Origin: an uncultured Kushneria sp.
Lineage (GTDB): Bacteria > Pseudomonadota > Gammaproteobacteria > Pseudomonadales > Halomonadaceae
Reading direction: 5' to 3'
Length of the DNA: 64,000 nucleotides
Assembly: GCF_947497025.1 (NCBI RefSeq)
Contig: NZ_CANMFC010000002.1
Span: 124,001 to 188,000, forward strand
Under the pieces are notes generated by a model, which saw only the letters and a list, made by a program, of their open reading frames with translations, did no database searches and was not told the origin of the DNA. Shown one piece after another: positions 8,460-16,843 of the stretch (position 1 is the stretch's first letter; every line of letters starts with the position of its first letter). The position numbers and the translations under genes were made by a program.

Positions 8460-9920
8460 CTTCCTGCGGGTTCCACCACTGGCGTGACCCGGAACAGCCT
8501 CAGCGCTTTTCCCCTTCGCCTTCATCAGCCTCGACTTCATCATCTCCGCCACGGCCTGAAACACCGGCACGACCACCGAGTTGCCGAACTGGCGATAGGC
8601 CTGGGTATCCGACACCGGAATCACGAAGCGTCGCTCGCCCGCAGCGTCAAAGCCCATCAGCCGGGCGCATTCATGCGGCGTCAGGCGGCGCGGGCGGTTT
8701 TGCAGGTTTTCGGGGGCATCAAAGGCCAGCGCGTCGTTGAAGCCGCGGTCGACGAGGATCTCCGAGCCGTCCTTGTGATAGCGCGCCGACAGCGTGCGGG
8801 CGGTATCTTCTGCCCGGGTCAGGCCGAAGCCGAAGCCGTTGCCCTTTTCCCTGTGCTTGCGGGCGTACTGGTACAGGTAGTTCCAGAGCTTGGGTGTGAG
8901 CACATACTTCGCATCAACCTCCGAGTCCAGCAGCTCGCCGAAGGTGGGCTTTTGGGCGGGGAAGTGCGCGCTGATGTCACGCAGGGTGAAGCCGTCATGC
9001 ACGTTGAGATCGCGGCGAAAGCCGACCAGCACGATGCGCTCGCGGTGCTGGGGCACAAAGTGGCGGGCGTCGATCACCTTGGGGTCGCGGCCCTTCGGGG
9101 CGTCCACATCGGCGACGTCATAACCCAGCTCATCGAGTGCTGCGCAGATCACGCGAAAGGTCTTGCCCTGGTCGTGGCTTTTGAGGTTCTTGACGTTTTC
9201 CAGCACGAAGGCGGGCGGACGGCGCGCGGCGATGATGCGGGCGACATCGAAAAAGAGCGTGCCCTGGGCGTCGCACTCAAAGCCGTGCTTGCGCCCCAGG
9301 GCGTTTTTCTTGGAGACGCCGGCCAGCGAGAAGGGCTGGCAGGGAAAACCCGCCAGCAGCACGTCGTGCTCGGGGATCTGCTCGCGAATGTGGGCGTAGG
9401 CGGTCTCTTCATCGACATCATCGCGCGCGGAGAGGGTCACATCGCGGATGTCCTCGTTGAAGCGGTGGGTCTTCGGGTCGCAGTAGTGGTTCGCCTTGTA
9501 GGTGCGCACCGCGTATTTGTTCCACTCGGAAGTGAACACACACTCACCGCCCACGGCCTCAAACCCCTGGCGAATGCCACCGATGCCGGCAAACAGATCG
9601 ATGAAGGTGAAATCAGCCTGATGCTGATGGGACGGCGGCGCGGGCAAAAGCGTGATCAGTACCCGGCGCTCGGCATCGCTCAAAGGCATCTGATGGCGCA
9701 CCTTGAGATGGCGAATCAGCGCCTCGCGGGTCCAGTGAGCGCTCACTTCTGATAGTTTCTCGGCGACCGCGCCGCGATCAAAGATCTCCAGCACCCGGGC
9801 CAGCAGCGCGTTGTCGTCCAGAGCGTCATAGGGGCAGGGTCCGGACGGCTGGGCGCGGTCGGCCTCGAGTTCCGGGGGCAGCAGTTCCGGTAAAAACGGT
9901 TCTGATGAAGACAGCGTCAT
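8451..9920 (-). CDS. DNA (cytosine-5) methyltransferase, Dcm-like
   Basis: Transfers a methyl group to cytosine C5. All core motifs are visible: SAM site FAGIGG (110-115), catalytic PCQ with C194, ENV (241-243), a [12 protein letters not shown] segment and the late GNSVVVPVF motif. The 489 residues and the N-terminal helical extension of about 100 residues resemble E. coli Dcm and M.EcoRII, which act on CCWGG; the same target here is only a guess. No Vsr repair gene is adjacent. Instead, the gene 61 bp upstream on the same strand encodes a nuclease-like protein, suggesting a type II restriction-modification pair. In M.EcoRII-type enzymes the N-terminal extension also represses transcription, which makes the palindrome at 11078-11097 notable. 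The ribosome-binding site is weak. Confidence 0.92.
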   Translation of the reverse strand: MTLSSSEPFLPELLPPELEADRAQPSGPCPYDALDDNALLARVLEIFDRGAVAEKLSEVSAHWTREALIRHLKVRHQMPLSDAERRVLITLLPAPPSHQHQADFTFIDLFAGIGGIRQGFEAVGGECVFTSEWNKYAVRTYKANHYCDPKTHRFNEDIRDVTLSARDDVDEETAYAHIREQIPEHDVLLAGFPCQPFSLAGVSKKNALGRKHGFECDAQGTLFFDVARIIAARRPPAFVLENVKNLKSHDQGKTFRVICAALDELGYDVADVDAPKGRDPKVIDARHFVPQHRERIVLVGFRRDLNVHDGFTLRDISAHFPAQKPTFGELLDSEVDAKYVLTPKLWNYLYQYARKHREKGNGFGFGLTRAEDTARTLSARYHKDGSEILVDRGFNDALAFDAPENLQNRPRRLTPHECARLMGFDAAGERRFVIPVSDTQAYRQFGNSVVVPVFQAVAEMMKSRLMKAKGKSAEAVPGHASGGTRRKLK

Positions 9921-9981
9921 GGGCGCTCGCGGGTCAGTCGGATCAGGCAGGGTGGCAGGCCATTGTAGGGCGAAGCGATGG

Positions 9982-11064
9982 CTAGTCTCCAGGGCCTCGA
10001 CGGTGTTTTCTCAGACATTCATCGGTAAGACGCGGCAGCGGCTGGCGCAGGGCGCCGGCCAGAAGGTTCCGGGCCAGGGTCTCGGCCGAATCGGCCAGGT
10101 TGCCGAGCACCACGAACCGCGCGGCGGCGATGGCCTTGTGCGACTGGGCCCGGCGCCCATAGAGCGACTCCGACCGGCCGCTGGTGCCGTCCGCTTCGAT
10201 ACTCAGGCGCTTGAGCGCACCACGATCCAGATAGTGGCCGATCACCAGCACGCGATCCTGATGGGCGTGGTCCTGGGTGAGGTAGCCCGGACCTGCCCCC
10301 TTGTCCCACCAGGGCTTGACGAGGATGACGTGGAAGGTGTCGATGCCGCAGTCGGCCAGCGCCAGCATGGTCATCACCTGGCCCTTGTTGAGGCCAAAAC
10401 ACAGCCCGCCCCGGCCCTGATACGGGTACTTGTGCTTGATCTCGAGCTGTATCCGCTGCCCGTTGGGCAGTTGCAGGATCGTGTCGATGTCCCACAGCCA
10501 GTCAAGAAAGGGGGCCAGCGCGCAGTTCTTGTAGAGCCGATGAAGCACGATGTCGTGAAACATGTCGATGCCAACCCGGCACTCGGTCATGCGCCAGAAG
10601 GCCCGGGTGGTGCGCAGGGTCTCGCACACGTCCGGGTCGGGACGGCGAAACTCGAGTTCGCGTTTTTGACAGAGCTGCCCCAGAAAGGTCTGTAACGCGA
10701 CGCCGTTATATCCGCCATAGCCGTCAATCAGAAAGTCTTGTAATGCCCGGTCGTAGCGACAGCGCACCACGGCGCGCGGATGACGGCCCGACAGCGCATC
10801 GAACACCGCATCGATCTCTCCTGCAGGCTGATGCGCCCAGAGCCACCAGGCGATCTGTCTGCCGCGACGGCCGGCCCGTACCAGTGACAGCGGCAGGATC
10901 ATCGCCCCGTGAGCCTCAAGCCTTGCAAGAATGCCCTCGACCAGCGCCTCCACCACCAGCCCTTCCAGCAGGCGGTGCTTGTCCATCGACAGCAGCCTCA
11001 TCTGCGTGTTCGGACAGTCGATGTCGATCTCGTTGAGCCGTCCCAGCGGCGTCAGCAGTGCCAT
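9982..11064 (-). CDS. Putative restriction endonuclease partner of the Dcm-like methyltransferase (family not recognised)
   Basis: 360 residues; I do not recognise the family. The middle holds a PD-(D/E)xK-like core: a strand with D192 and D194 (WDIDTIL), then E208-I209-K210 (QLEIKHK), then a G-rich loop and a helix (about 217-236) with a conserved-looking Q229. The first half is rich in arginine and aromatic residues and could bind DNA. It is the first gene of a two-gene minus-strand unit with the methyltransferase, the arrangement of a type II R-M operon. A perfect palindrome lies 14 bp before its start. Known alternatives such as Vsr (about 150 residues) or EcoRII do not match by eye. Nuclease function is inference from motif and context. 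Confidence 0.6.
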   Translation of the reverse strand: MALLTPLGRLNEIDIDCPNTQMRLLSMDKHRLLEGLVVEALVEGILARLEAHGAMILPLSLVRAGRRGRQIAWWLWAHQPAGEIDAVFDALSGRHPRAVVRCRYDRALQDFLIDGYGGYNGVALQTFLGQLCQKRELEFRRPDPDVCETLRTTRAFWRMTECRVGIDMFHDIVLHRLYKNCALAPFLDWLWDIDTILQLPNGQRIQLEIKHKYPYQGRGGLCFGLNKGQVMTMLALADCGIDTFHVILVKPWWDKGAGPGYLTQDHAHQDRVLVIGHYLDRGALKRLSIEADGTSGRSESLYGRRAQSHKAIAAARFVVLGNLADSAETLARNLLAGALRQPLPRLTDECLRKHRRGPGD

Positions 11065-11077
11065 GTCGATGCGCCTT

Positions 11078-11097
11078 ATACATTATCTCTAATGTAT
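11078..11097. promoter_or_regulatory. Perfect palindrome at the R-M operon promoter
   Basis: ATACATTATCTCTAATGTAT is an 8-4-8 perfect inverted repeat 14 bp before the nuclease start. Read on the minus strand, its edge forms TATAAG, a possible -10, so a bound protein would block transcription. It is the kind of site bound by controller proteins or by N-terminal extensions of m5C methyltransferases. Confidence 0.6.
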
Positions 11098-11124
11098 TGA
11101 CGGCAGATATCGCGCTCACTGTAA

Positions 11125-11865
11125 TCAGCCGCTCTGCTCGGCGTCCTCGCGCTTGGCGCTCTTGTGGCGCTCCTCGTTCAGGCCCAGCTTCCAGTAGCTC
11201 GACACATAGAGATCGCCCTTGACCACCTCGCGCTCGGCCTTGAAGTAGTGGCGCAGCTTGCGCATGGCAGAGAACTCGCAGGCCGCCCAGACGGCCGGGC
11301 GGCCATCTTCCCAGTCGATCGCCCGCACCGCGTCAGGCAGTACGTCGCTGTTATCCCCCGGATGCTCGTTGATCACCCAGTGCAGTTCGATACCCTCGGG
11401 CGCGGCAAGCGGCTGAATGTCGGCCTCGCTCAACACCTCGATCACCGCGTGGCCGCGGGCGTGTGCGGGCAGGTGTTCCAGGTTGTCGCTGATGGCCGGC
11501 AGGGCGGTCATGTCACCGGCGAGCAGGAACCAGCCGGCGCTGGCATCGACGCGCTTGCGCGGACCGGGGCCGCCAATCTCGATGATGTCACCGGGGGCAG
11601 CGCGCTCAGCCCACTGCGCCGCCGGGCCGCCGTCCTCGTGGAGCACAACATCCACATCGATGGCATCGGTTCGCTGGGCGCGCACGGTGTAGGTGCGCAT
11701 GAAGGGCGTGCCGTCATCGCGGGTGAACATCAGCTTGATGTAGGTGCCGGCCTGATCGTCGGGAAAGGTCGCCATACCCTCACCGCCAAGTGTGACGCGC
11801 AGCATGTGCGGGGTGATGAGGGCCTTGTCGAGTACGGTAAAACGGCGGGGGGCGGGGCGGCTCAT
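11125..11865 (-). CDS. Siderophore-interacting protein, FAD-dependent ferric-siderophore reductase
   Basis: SIP/ViuB-family flavoprotein of 246 residues that reduces ferric siderophores in the cytoplasm to release iron. The N-terminal FAD-binding barrel shows the F-x-RTYTVR pattern (MRTYTVRAQ), then VLHEDGGPAAQWAERAAPGD, and GWFLLAGDMTALPAI at the NAD(P)H-binding part. The C-terminal WAACEFSAMRKLRHYF and SSYWKLGLNEE are typical of the family. Its ATG overlaps the stop of the marR gene (TCAT/ATGA overlap), so the two are translationally coupled. A Fur-like box and a MarR-type palindrome precede the pair, in keeping with iron control. Confidence 0.93.
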   Translation of the reverse strand: MSRPAPRRFTVLDKALITPHMLRVTLGGEGMATFPDDQAGTYIKLMFTRDDGTPFMRTYTVRAQRTDAIDVDVVLHEDGGPAAQWAERAAPGDIIEIGGPGPRKRVDASAGWFLLAGDMTALPAISDNLEHLPAHARGHAVIEVLSEADIQPLAAPEGIELHWVINEHPGDNSDVLPDAVRAIDWEDGRPAVWAACEFSAMRKLRHYFKAEREVVKGDLYVSSYWKLGLNEERHKSAKREDAEQSG

Positions 11866-12296
11866 GGGGTCTCCTGTTCGCGATCGAGCTGTTCGGTCAT
11901 GGCGTTGACGGTGTCGATGAAGGCATCGGCCTGGTCAGTGCTCAAGGCGGCCACCATCTGCGCATCGCACGCTTTTTCAATGGTTTTGATCCGCTCGCGC
12001 AGCGCCCGGCCGTTCGCGCTCAAGGCCAGATGCGCAGCGCGGCTATCGGTGGGGTGTGGGTGGCGCTCGATCAGGCCCTCGCGCTCAAGCTCGCGGGTGA
12101 CCCGGGTGATCAGGCCCTTGTCCTGCAACAGCGCTGCGGCAATCTCGCGGGCCATCACGCCCTCGTGGCGGCCGATCTCGCCAAGCACGCGCAGATGCGA
12201 CAGCGGCAGGATAATGCCGGCTGCCATGTAGCGCTCGCGCAGGACACGTTTGTAGGCGTGCAAAAGCCCGAAGAGGGCGTTGCCGGCAGAAGACAT
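11862..12296 (-). CDS. MarR-family transcriptional regulator
   Basis: Winged-helix repressor of about 144 residues. The recognition region reads EIAAALLQDKGLITRVTRELEREGLIERHPHPTDSRA, with the basic wing typical of MarR proteins. I prefer the ATG at 12296 (MSSAGN) over an upstream start at 12359, because the longer form would run through the operator and Fur-like box and add a non-family N-terminus. First gene of an operon with the siderophore reductase, overlapping it by 4 nt. It probably binds the palindrome at 12343-12363 and represses itself and the reductase; the inducer is unknown. Confidence 0.88.
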   Translation of the reverse strand: MSSAGNALFGLLHAYKRVLRERYMAAGIILPLSHLRVLGEIGRHEGVMAREIAAALLQDKGLITRVTRELEREGLIERHPHPTDSRAAHLALSANGRALRERIKTIEKACDAQMVAALSTDQADAFIDTVNAMTEQLDREQETP

Positions 12297-12313
12297 GACG
12301 TCACGACCTGAAA

Positions 12314-12328
12314 TGAAAATGATTCTCG
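12314..12328. promoter_or_regulatory. Fur-like box upstream of marR-siderophore reductase
   Basis: TGAAAATGATTCTCG matches the 7-1-7 Fur consensus TGATAATNATTATCA at 11 of the 14 defined positions. It lies just upstream of the marR start and next to the palindrome that contains a TTGACA box. Iron repression of the operon is therefore likely but untested. Confidence 0.5.
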
Positions 12329-12342
12329 ATACGATCCAGCAT

Positions 12343-12363
12343 ATGGTTGATATTGTCAACCAT
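12343..12363. promoter_or_regulatory. MarR-type operator overlapping a -35 box
   Basis: Perfect inverted repeat ATGGTTGA-N5-TCAACCAT. On the minus strand it contains TTGACA (12354-12359), a consensus -35 for the marR operon. The best -10 at 17-nt spacing (GATCGT) is poor. Size and position suit a MarR dimer site acting by promoter occlusion. Confidence 0.6.
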
Positions 12364-12379
12364 CTAGCCAGGCATAACG

Positions 12380-12414
12380 CAGAACGCCCACGCCTGATCG
12401 GGGCGGGCGTTCTG
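12380..12414. terminator. Hairpin downstream of the Na+/H+ antiporter gene
   Basis: CAGAACGCCC (12380-12389) pairs with GGGCGTTCTG (12405-12414) around a 15-nt loop. It lies between the antiporter stop and the marR promoter on the minus strand. There is no strong T-run, so termination efficiency is uncertain. Confidence 0.5.
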
Positions 12415-12440
12415 AGTGAGACGGCAGAATTCGCTACCGG

Positions 12441-13934
12441 CTACAGCATCATCGCGGCCACCCAGGCAAACAGCAGCATGCCGAGGTTGGCGTGCAGAAA
12501 GGTCGGGATCACGCTGTCTCTGATGTGGTCATGCTGACCATCGGCATTGAGCCCGGCAGTGGCGCCCAGCGTAATGGTGGAGGCCGGTGAGCCGGCATCA
12601 CCCAGTGCCGCCGAGGCGCCCAGCAGGGCGACAGTGGCCAGCGGCGAGAATCCCAGCGCCAGCGCCAGCGGAATATAGATCGGCGCCAGAATCGGCACGC
12701 TGGCAAAGGAATCGCCAAAGCCGATGGTAATGAAAAGCCCTACTACCAGCATGATCGCCGCGCCCAGCGCCATATTGCCGCCGATCAGATCCGCCGCGGC
12801 GCTCACCAGCGGGGCGATCTCGCCGGTAGCACTCAGCACGCCGGCAAAGCCCGAGGCCACGGTAATGATGACCGCGATCTGCGCCATCATGCGAAGCCCC
12901 TGGGTGAAGACATCATCCTGCTCGCGCCAGCGGAAAATGCCGGTCACGCTGATGATCATGAAGCCGATCAGGGCGCCCAGCAGCAGCGAATCAAAGGCAA
13001 TCTGACACCACAGCGCCACGGCCAGCGCGATCATCGTCATCACCAGCTGGCCGATGTTGAGCGTCACCGGGGCCTGCGCTGGTGACTGGGGTGTCGCGGC
13101 ACTGGAGGCCTGCAGGACGGGCGTGTCAGACGTTGAAGATGCATAGTCGCGTGGGCGGCGATAGGTGATCAGCACCGCCACCAGCATGCCGGCAATAATG
13201 CCCATGACAGGCAGAAACATCGCCCTTGGCGCCATGGCCGCCGTGGCGGTCAGCCCCAGCGGCTCGCCCACCTGGTTGACGTTGGCCAGCAAAATCTCGT
13301 TGAGATAGATCGCCCCGAAGCCAGTGGGCAGCAGCAGGTAGGTGGCACTCATGGCGCAGGCCAGAATGCAGGCGATCGCCCGTCGGTCCAGCCGCAGCCG
13401 GTTCATGAGGCCCAAAAGCGGCGGAATCAGAATCGGGATGAAGGCGATGTGCACCGGCACCAGATTCTGCGACAGCAGCGAGGCGACGATCAGGATCGCA
13501 AACAGCAGCGCCCTGATGCGGCGATCCGTGCTCTTCGTGTTGCTGTCCAGTGCGGTGGAAAGCCTCGAAGCCAGCAGTTCCAGCAGGCCGCTGCGCCCCA
13601 GCGCCACCGCCAGGGCACCGATCATGACGTAGGTCAGCCCGACCTGCGCGCCCACCAGCAGATTGTCATTGAATGCCGCCAGTGAAGCCTCCACCGACAG
13701 CCCCGCATGAAGCCCGCCGAGCAGCGCCGCCGCAATCAGGGCAATGGCCACCGGAATCTGCAAAAGACACAACGTCACCATCAACACGATCGTGAGCACC
13801 ACGGCATTGATGTGATAGCCCACGGCCTGCGCGACCAGGTAGAGCACGGCCAGAAAGGCCAGCACCGGCAACACGCGACGACGGGCGAAGCGGTCCCGAC
13901 CAGAGGACGCGTCGAGAGAAAGGGTTGGGGACAT
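12441..13934 (-). CDS. Na+/H+ antiporter family membrane protein (NhaC/YuiF-like)
   Basis: 497 residues with about 12 predicted membrane helices, beginning RRVLPVLAFLAVLYLVAQAVGY. The C-terminal helices carry GFGDSFASVPILAPIYIPLA and ALGDAGSPASTITLGATAGLNADGQHDH; the GDxxSP signature and the closing HDH region are typical of the NhaC-related antiporter family. A cytoplasmic loop rich in S, A and P (about 265-290) separates two halves. It would exchange sodium for protons at the inner membrane, fitting a salt-tolerant host, but ion specificity is inferred; some relatives move amino acids or organic acids. Monocistronic, minus strand, with a hairpin after it. Confidence 0.78.
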   Translation of the reverse strand: MSPTLSLDASSGRDRFARRRVLPVLAFLAVLYLVAQAVGYHINAVVLTIVLMVTLCLLQIPVAIALIAAALLGGLHAGLSVEASLAAFNDNLLVGAQVGLTYVMIGALAVALGRSGLLELLASRLSTALDSNTKSTDRRIRALLFAILIVASLLSQNLVPVHIAFIPILIPPLLGLMNRLRLDRRAIACILACAMSATYLLLPTGFGAIYLNEILLANVNQVGEPLGLTATAAMAPRAMFLPVMGIIAGMLVAVLITYRRPRDYASSTSDTPVLQASSAATPQSPAQAPVTLNIGQLVMTMIALAVALWCQIAFDSLLLGALIGFMIISVTGIFRWREQDDVFTQGLRMMAQIAVIITVASGFAGVLSATGEIAPLVSAAADLIGGNMALGAAIMLVVGLFITIGFGDSFASVPILAPIYIPLALALGFSPLATVALLGASAALGDAGSPASTITLGATAGLNADGQHDHIRDSVIPTFLHANLGMLLFAWVAAMML

Positions 13935-14029
13935 GATCCTGCCTTGTGAACGGTTATTGTTGTCCGCCCGATCGGGCGTGGCGCGATCATATCAATGCAG
14001 GCGTGATGACGCTGCGTTCTTCGCCCCTG

Positions 14030-14338
14030 TCAGCGGTTCAACAGCCGCTCACCGAGCGCGCTCAGAAAGGCCTCGGCCACGTCGTGTTCATAGCGGTAAT
14101 AGGTCCACTGGCCCATGCGCTGGGACGAGACAAGGCCGGCGCGTGACAGGGTCGACAGGTATAGCGAGGTGGTCGGCTGGGAAAGTCCGGTCTTCTCGCG
14201 AATATGGCTGACGCAGATGCCCCCGGGCGGGGCCATCTCTTTCTGAGGCGGGAAATGGCGTTCCGGCTCCTTGAGCCAGCACACAATGTCCAGACGCACC
14301 GGGTTGGCCAGTGCGCTTAAAATCGTATTGATATCCAT
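14030..14338 (-). CDS. ArsR-family transcriptional regulator
   Basis: A 102-residue winged-helix repressor. It begins with the family pattern LSALANPVRLDIVCWLKEPE and has the helix-turn-helix VSHIREKTGLSQPTTSLYLSTLSRAGLV, then the wing QRMGQWTYYRYEHD. Cysteines occur at the DIVC and GGICVSH positions but not in the classic CVC metal motif, so sensing may be by thiol chemistry or a small organic molecule. It lies 78 bp downstream of the OYE-family gene in the same direction; pairing of ArsR regulators with ene-reductases is common. The likely operator is the near-palindrome at 15562-15583. Confidence 0.9.
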   Translation of the reverse strand: MDINTILSALANPVRLDIVCWLKEPERHFPPQKEMAPPGGICVSHIREKTGLSQPTTSLYLSTLSRAGLVSSQRMGQWTYYRYEHDVAEAFLSALGERLLNR

Positions 14339-14416
14339 GATCAGGGCCAGGCGTTGGGAGCCGGATCAGTATACGCACTCACGGCCGGACTGCCGAGACA
14401 GCCCGGCCAATGCGCA

Positions 14417-15550
14417 TCAGCGAACCAGAGTATCCAGTGCGCTGGTATCGAAGTCGTGTAGCTCATCGAGGCGGCCGTCACGGACCTTGTTCGCCCACTG
14501 CGGGTCGGACAGCAGGGCCCGGCCGATGGCGATCAGATCGAAATCACCGCGGCCGCGCCACATGGCCAGCTCCTCGACATTGACCCGGCTTTTGGAGGTC
14601 GGGTCTTCCTCACGGGTGAAGTGCCCGGTGCGGAAGGTCTTGTCCAGACCCACACTGCCCACGGCAATGACCGGGCAGCCGGTCAGCTCACGCGTCCAGG
14701 TCGCCAGCGTTTTGGTGCTGCCTTCAAAGCCCGGCTCCCATACGCGGCGCGTGCTGGCATGGAAGATGTCCACGCCGTCCTCGGCCAGCGGCTTGAGCAG
14801 CTCGCCCAGGGCCTCGGGGGTCTCGGCGATGATTGCCTCGTAGTCAGACAGCTTCCACTGCGAGAAGCGGAAGATGATCGGGAAGTCCGGGCCGACCGCG
14901 TCACGCACGGCGCGCACGATCAAGCGCGCAAAACGCAGCCGGTTCTCGACGCTGCCGCCGTACTCGTCAGTACGCTGATTGCTCTCGGGCCAGAAGAACT
15001 GGTCGATCAGGTAGCCGTGGGCGCCGTGCAGCTCGATACCGTCAAAGCCGATCGCTTTGGCATCGCGCGCCGCGCGGGCAAAGGAGGCCACCACGTCCTG
15101 GATATCCTGCTCGGTCATCGCCTTGACGACTTCCACGCCGTCTTCAACGATCGACATCGGACCAAAGCCCGGCACGCTGGCGTCCGGCTCAACCCCCGGG
15201 CGACGCTCGCGCCCCACGTGCCACAGCTGCGGCACGATTTTACCGCCGGCGGCGTGAACGCCCTCGACCACCTTCTGCCAGCCGGCCAGCGCCGCCTCGC
15301 CATGAAAGGCCGGCACCTGTGGGTAGCCGTTGGCGCCGGGGTGATCGATATAGGTACCTTCGGTGATGATCAGGCCCACGCCGCCTTCGGCGCGGCTCTT
15401 GTAGTAGGCCGCGACGTCATCACCCGGCACGCCGCCCGGCGACTGGTTGCGCGTCATGGGGGCCATGACAATACGGTTGGGAATGGTCACCGGGCCCAGC
15501 GAGAGGGGTTCAAACAGCGGAGCGGCCAGCGTTTGTGCAGAAGTCGTCAT
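14417..15550 (-). CDS. Old Yellow Enzyme family alkene reductase
   Basis: FMN-dependent NAD(P)H oxidoreductase that reduces activated C=C bonds, for example in enals, maleimides or nitro compounds. It is a TIM barrel with IPNRIVMAPMTRN near the start and the substrate-binding pair in GIELHGAHGYLIDQFFWP. These are followed by TDEYGGSVENRLRF and a late phosphate-binding GRALLSDPQW. I place the start at the ATG at 15550 (MTTSAQ), with AGGTGG about 6 nt upstream; a GTG at 15559 would lie inside that ribosome-binding site. An ArsR regulator follows on the same strand, and an operator-like repeat precedes the gene. A role in electrophile detoxification is inferred. Confidence 0.93.
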   Translation of the reverse strand: MTTSAQTLAAPLFEPLSLGPVTIPNRIVMAPMTRNQSPGGVPGDDVAAYYKSRAEGGVGLIITEGTYIDHPGANGYPQVPAFHGEAALAGWQKVVEGVHAAGGKIVPQLWHVGRERRPGVEPDASVPGFGPMSIVEDGVEVVKAMTEQDIQDVVASFARAARDAKAIGFDGIELHGAHGYLIDQFFWPESNQRTDEYGGSVENRLRFARLIVRAVRDAVGPDFPIIFRFSQWKLSDYEAIIAETPEALGELLKPLAEDGVDIFHASTRRVWEPGFEGSTKTLATWTRELTGCPVIAVGSVGLDKTFRTGHFTREEDPTSKSRVNVEELAMWRGRGDFDLIAIGRALLSDPQWANKVRDGRLDELHDFDTSALDTLVR

Positions 15551-15561
15551 GTCATCCACCT

Positions 15562-15583
15562 ATTGATATAGAAATATACCAAT
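15562..15583. promoter_or_regulatory. Imperfect palindrome before the OYE-arsR unit
   Basis: ATTGATATA (15562-15570), GAAA, TATACCAAT (15575-15583): a 9-4-9 inverted repeat with one mismatch, just upstream of the OYE start. Shape and location fit an ArsR-family operator for the downstream arsR product. Confidence 0.5.
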
Positions 15584-15711
15584 ATATTTAAACAGAGCGA
15601 CCATAGCGTGACAATCCCCTGCTCGCCTGCAGGGAGCGACACAGGGTCGCGGGGCATGTGATCGGCATGCTGTCCGCCATTGGTGCTGGTGATCGCCCCG
15701 GATGAACGCCA

Positions 15712-15720
15712 TGCTATAAG
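15712..15720 (+). promoter_or_regulatory. Extended -10 promoter element for the IMPase-family gene
   Basis: TGCTATAAG fits the extended -10 pattern TGnTATAAt. It lies about 75 bp upstream of the ATG at 15795 in a region with no other plus-strand gene. No clear -35 is seen, as expected for this promoter type. Confidence 0.4.
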
Positions 15721-15794
15721 CAACCCGTGTTACCAACGCGTCTGTCACTGCAACGGTTGAACACCCCACTGTCCCTTTACCAAGGAGCCCCGTC

Positions 15795-16628
15795 ATGACC
15801 CTGGATCAGGCTGCCACCAAGACGCTTATCGACATTGTTCGCCACGCCGCGAAAACCGAAATTCTACCGCGCTTTCGCATGCTCGATCCCGACACCATCG
15901 ACACCAAAAGCGGTCCGGATGATCTGGTCACCATTGCCGACAAGGGGGCCGAGAAGGTGATCACCCAGGGGGTCGCCAGGGCCTTTCCGGAGGCCACCAT
16001 CGTGGGCGAGGAGGCCGTGGCCGAAGACGCAACGCTTCTGGACACCATTCGCGACGCCGAGATGGCGGTGATCATCGACCCGATCGATGGCACCTGGAAC
16101 TTTGCCCGCAATCTCAATCAGTTCGGCGTGATTGTGGCCGTGGTCAGCCGCGGCGAGACCGTTTTCGGTCTGCTGTATGATCCACTGGTCGATGACTGGG
16201 TCATGGCCCGCAAGGGGGAGGGCGCCTGGTATGGCCGCCCGGACGGCACGCAGCGGCGCCTGCACATGTCCAGCACCTCGAAGCTTTCCAACATGACCGG
16301 CTCCACCTCCATTCGCCGCTTCCCGAAGGAGACCCAGTACGATCTGGCCGGACTTTTCCCTGACTTTGATCGCATGATGTCCTTTGGCTGCGCCTGTCAC
16401 GAATACCGCACCATGGCCTTCGGCTTTGTGGACTTCATGCTCACCGCCAAGCTGATGCCCTGGGATCACGCCGCCGGCGTCATGATCGTTCAGGAAGCCG
16501 GCGGTTATGCCGCGCTGCTCGACGGCACGCCGTATAACCCCACGATCCATCAGGGCCGCATGATTGCTGCCAACTCAAAAGACAGCTGGGAAGCCCTGCG
16601 CGAAAAGTTCGACTTCCTGATCGACTGA
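15795..16628 (+). CDS. Inositol monophosphatase family protein
   Basis: A 277-residue Mg2+-dependent sugar-phosphatase of the IMPase/FBPase/CysQ superfamily. Metal ligands are visible: E72 in GEE, D95 and D98 in DPIDGTWNF, and the aspartate of WDHAAG near the end. AAGGAG stands about 8 nt before the ATG. The substrate cannot be told from motifs: inositol-1-phosphate, histidinol phosphate and PAP are all possible. It is a separate gene family member from the housekeeping suhB. It stands alone between the OYE promoter and the ohrR operon; a hairpin at 16643-16668 follows. Confidence 0.9.
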   Translation: MTLDQAATKTLIDIVRHAAKTEILPRFRMLDPDTIDTKSGPDDLVTIADKGAEKVITQGVARAFPEATIVGEEAVAEDATLLDTIRDAEMAVIIDPIDGTWNFARNLNQFGVIVAVVSRGETVFGLLYDPLVDDWVMARKGEGAWYGRPDGTQRRLHMSSTSKLSNMTGSTSIRRFPKETQYDLAGLFPDFDRMMSFGCACHEYRTMAFGFVDFMLTAKLMPWDHAAGVMIVQEAGGYAALLDGTPYNPTIHQGRMIAANSKDSWEALREKFDFLID

Positions 16629-16642
16629 TCTGCCTCTCCTGT

Positions 16643-16668
16643 CCGGCGCGCCTCTGGTGACGCGCCGG
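16643..16668 (+). terminator. Hairpin after IMPase-family gene
   Basis: CCGGCGCG (16643-16650) pairs with CGCGCCGG (16661-16668) around a 10-nt loop, 15 nt after the stop codon. There is no T-run, so it may be a weak or factor-assisted terminator. Confidence 0.4.
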
Positions 16669-16796
16669 CGGCCCATGACGAAACCGGGTGATTGTCCGTG
16701 ATGACCTGCAGCGATCACGATGGACACTGACACGGTTTTTCCTCATATTTTCCTCATATTCATTCCAACTTTGCCGCCGGCGCTATGATACTGATA

Positions 16797-16821
16797 GATT
16801 TAAATGGCTGGCCATTAAATC
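16797..16821. promoter_or_regulatory. Operator-like inverted repeat upstream of ohrR
   Basis: GATTTAAATGG and CCATTAAATC form an inverted repeat with one extra base in the left arm. A+T-rich repeats with TTTAA arms upstream of ohrR are typical OhrR sites, so autoregulation is likely. Confidence 0.45.
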
Positions 16822-16843
16822 GCGCACTATATAAGTTACAGTC

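Noticed and set aside
6573-9752. Long plus-strand open frames opposite hsdM and the dcm-like gene
   Set aside because: High-G+C antisense artefacts; the minus strand carries intact methyltransferase motifs.
8451-11064. Vsr mismatch endonuclease or C-protein gene with the dcm-like gene
   Set aside because: The neighbouring protein is 360 residues with a different motif layout, and no small helix-turn-helix gene fits in the spacers.
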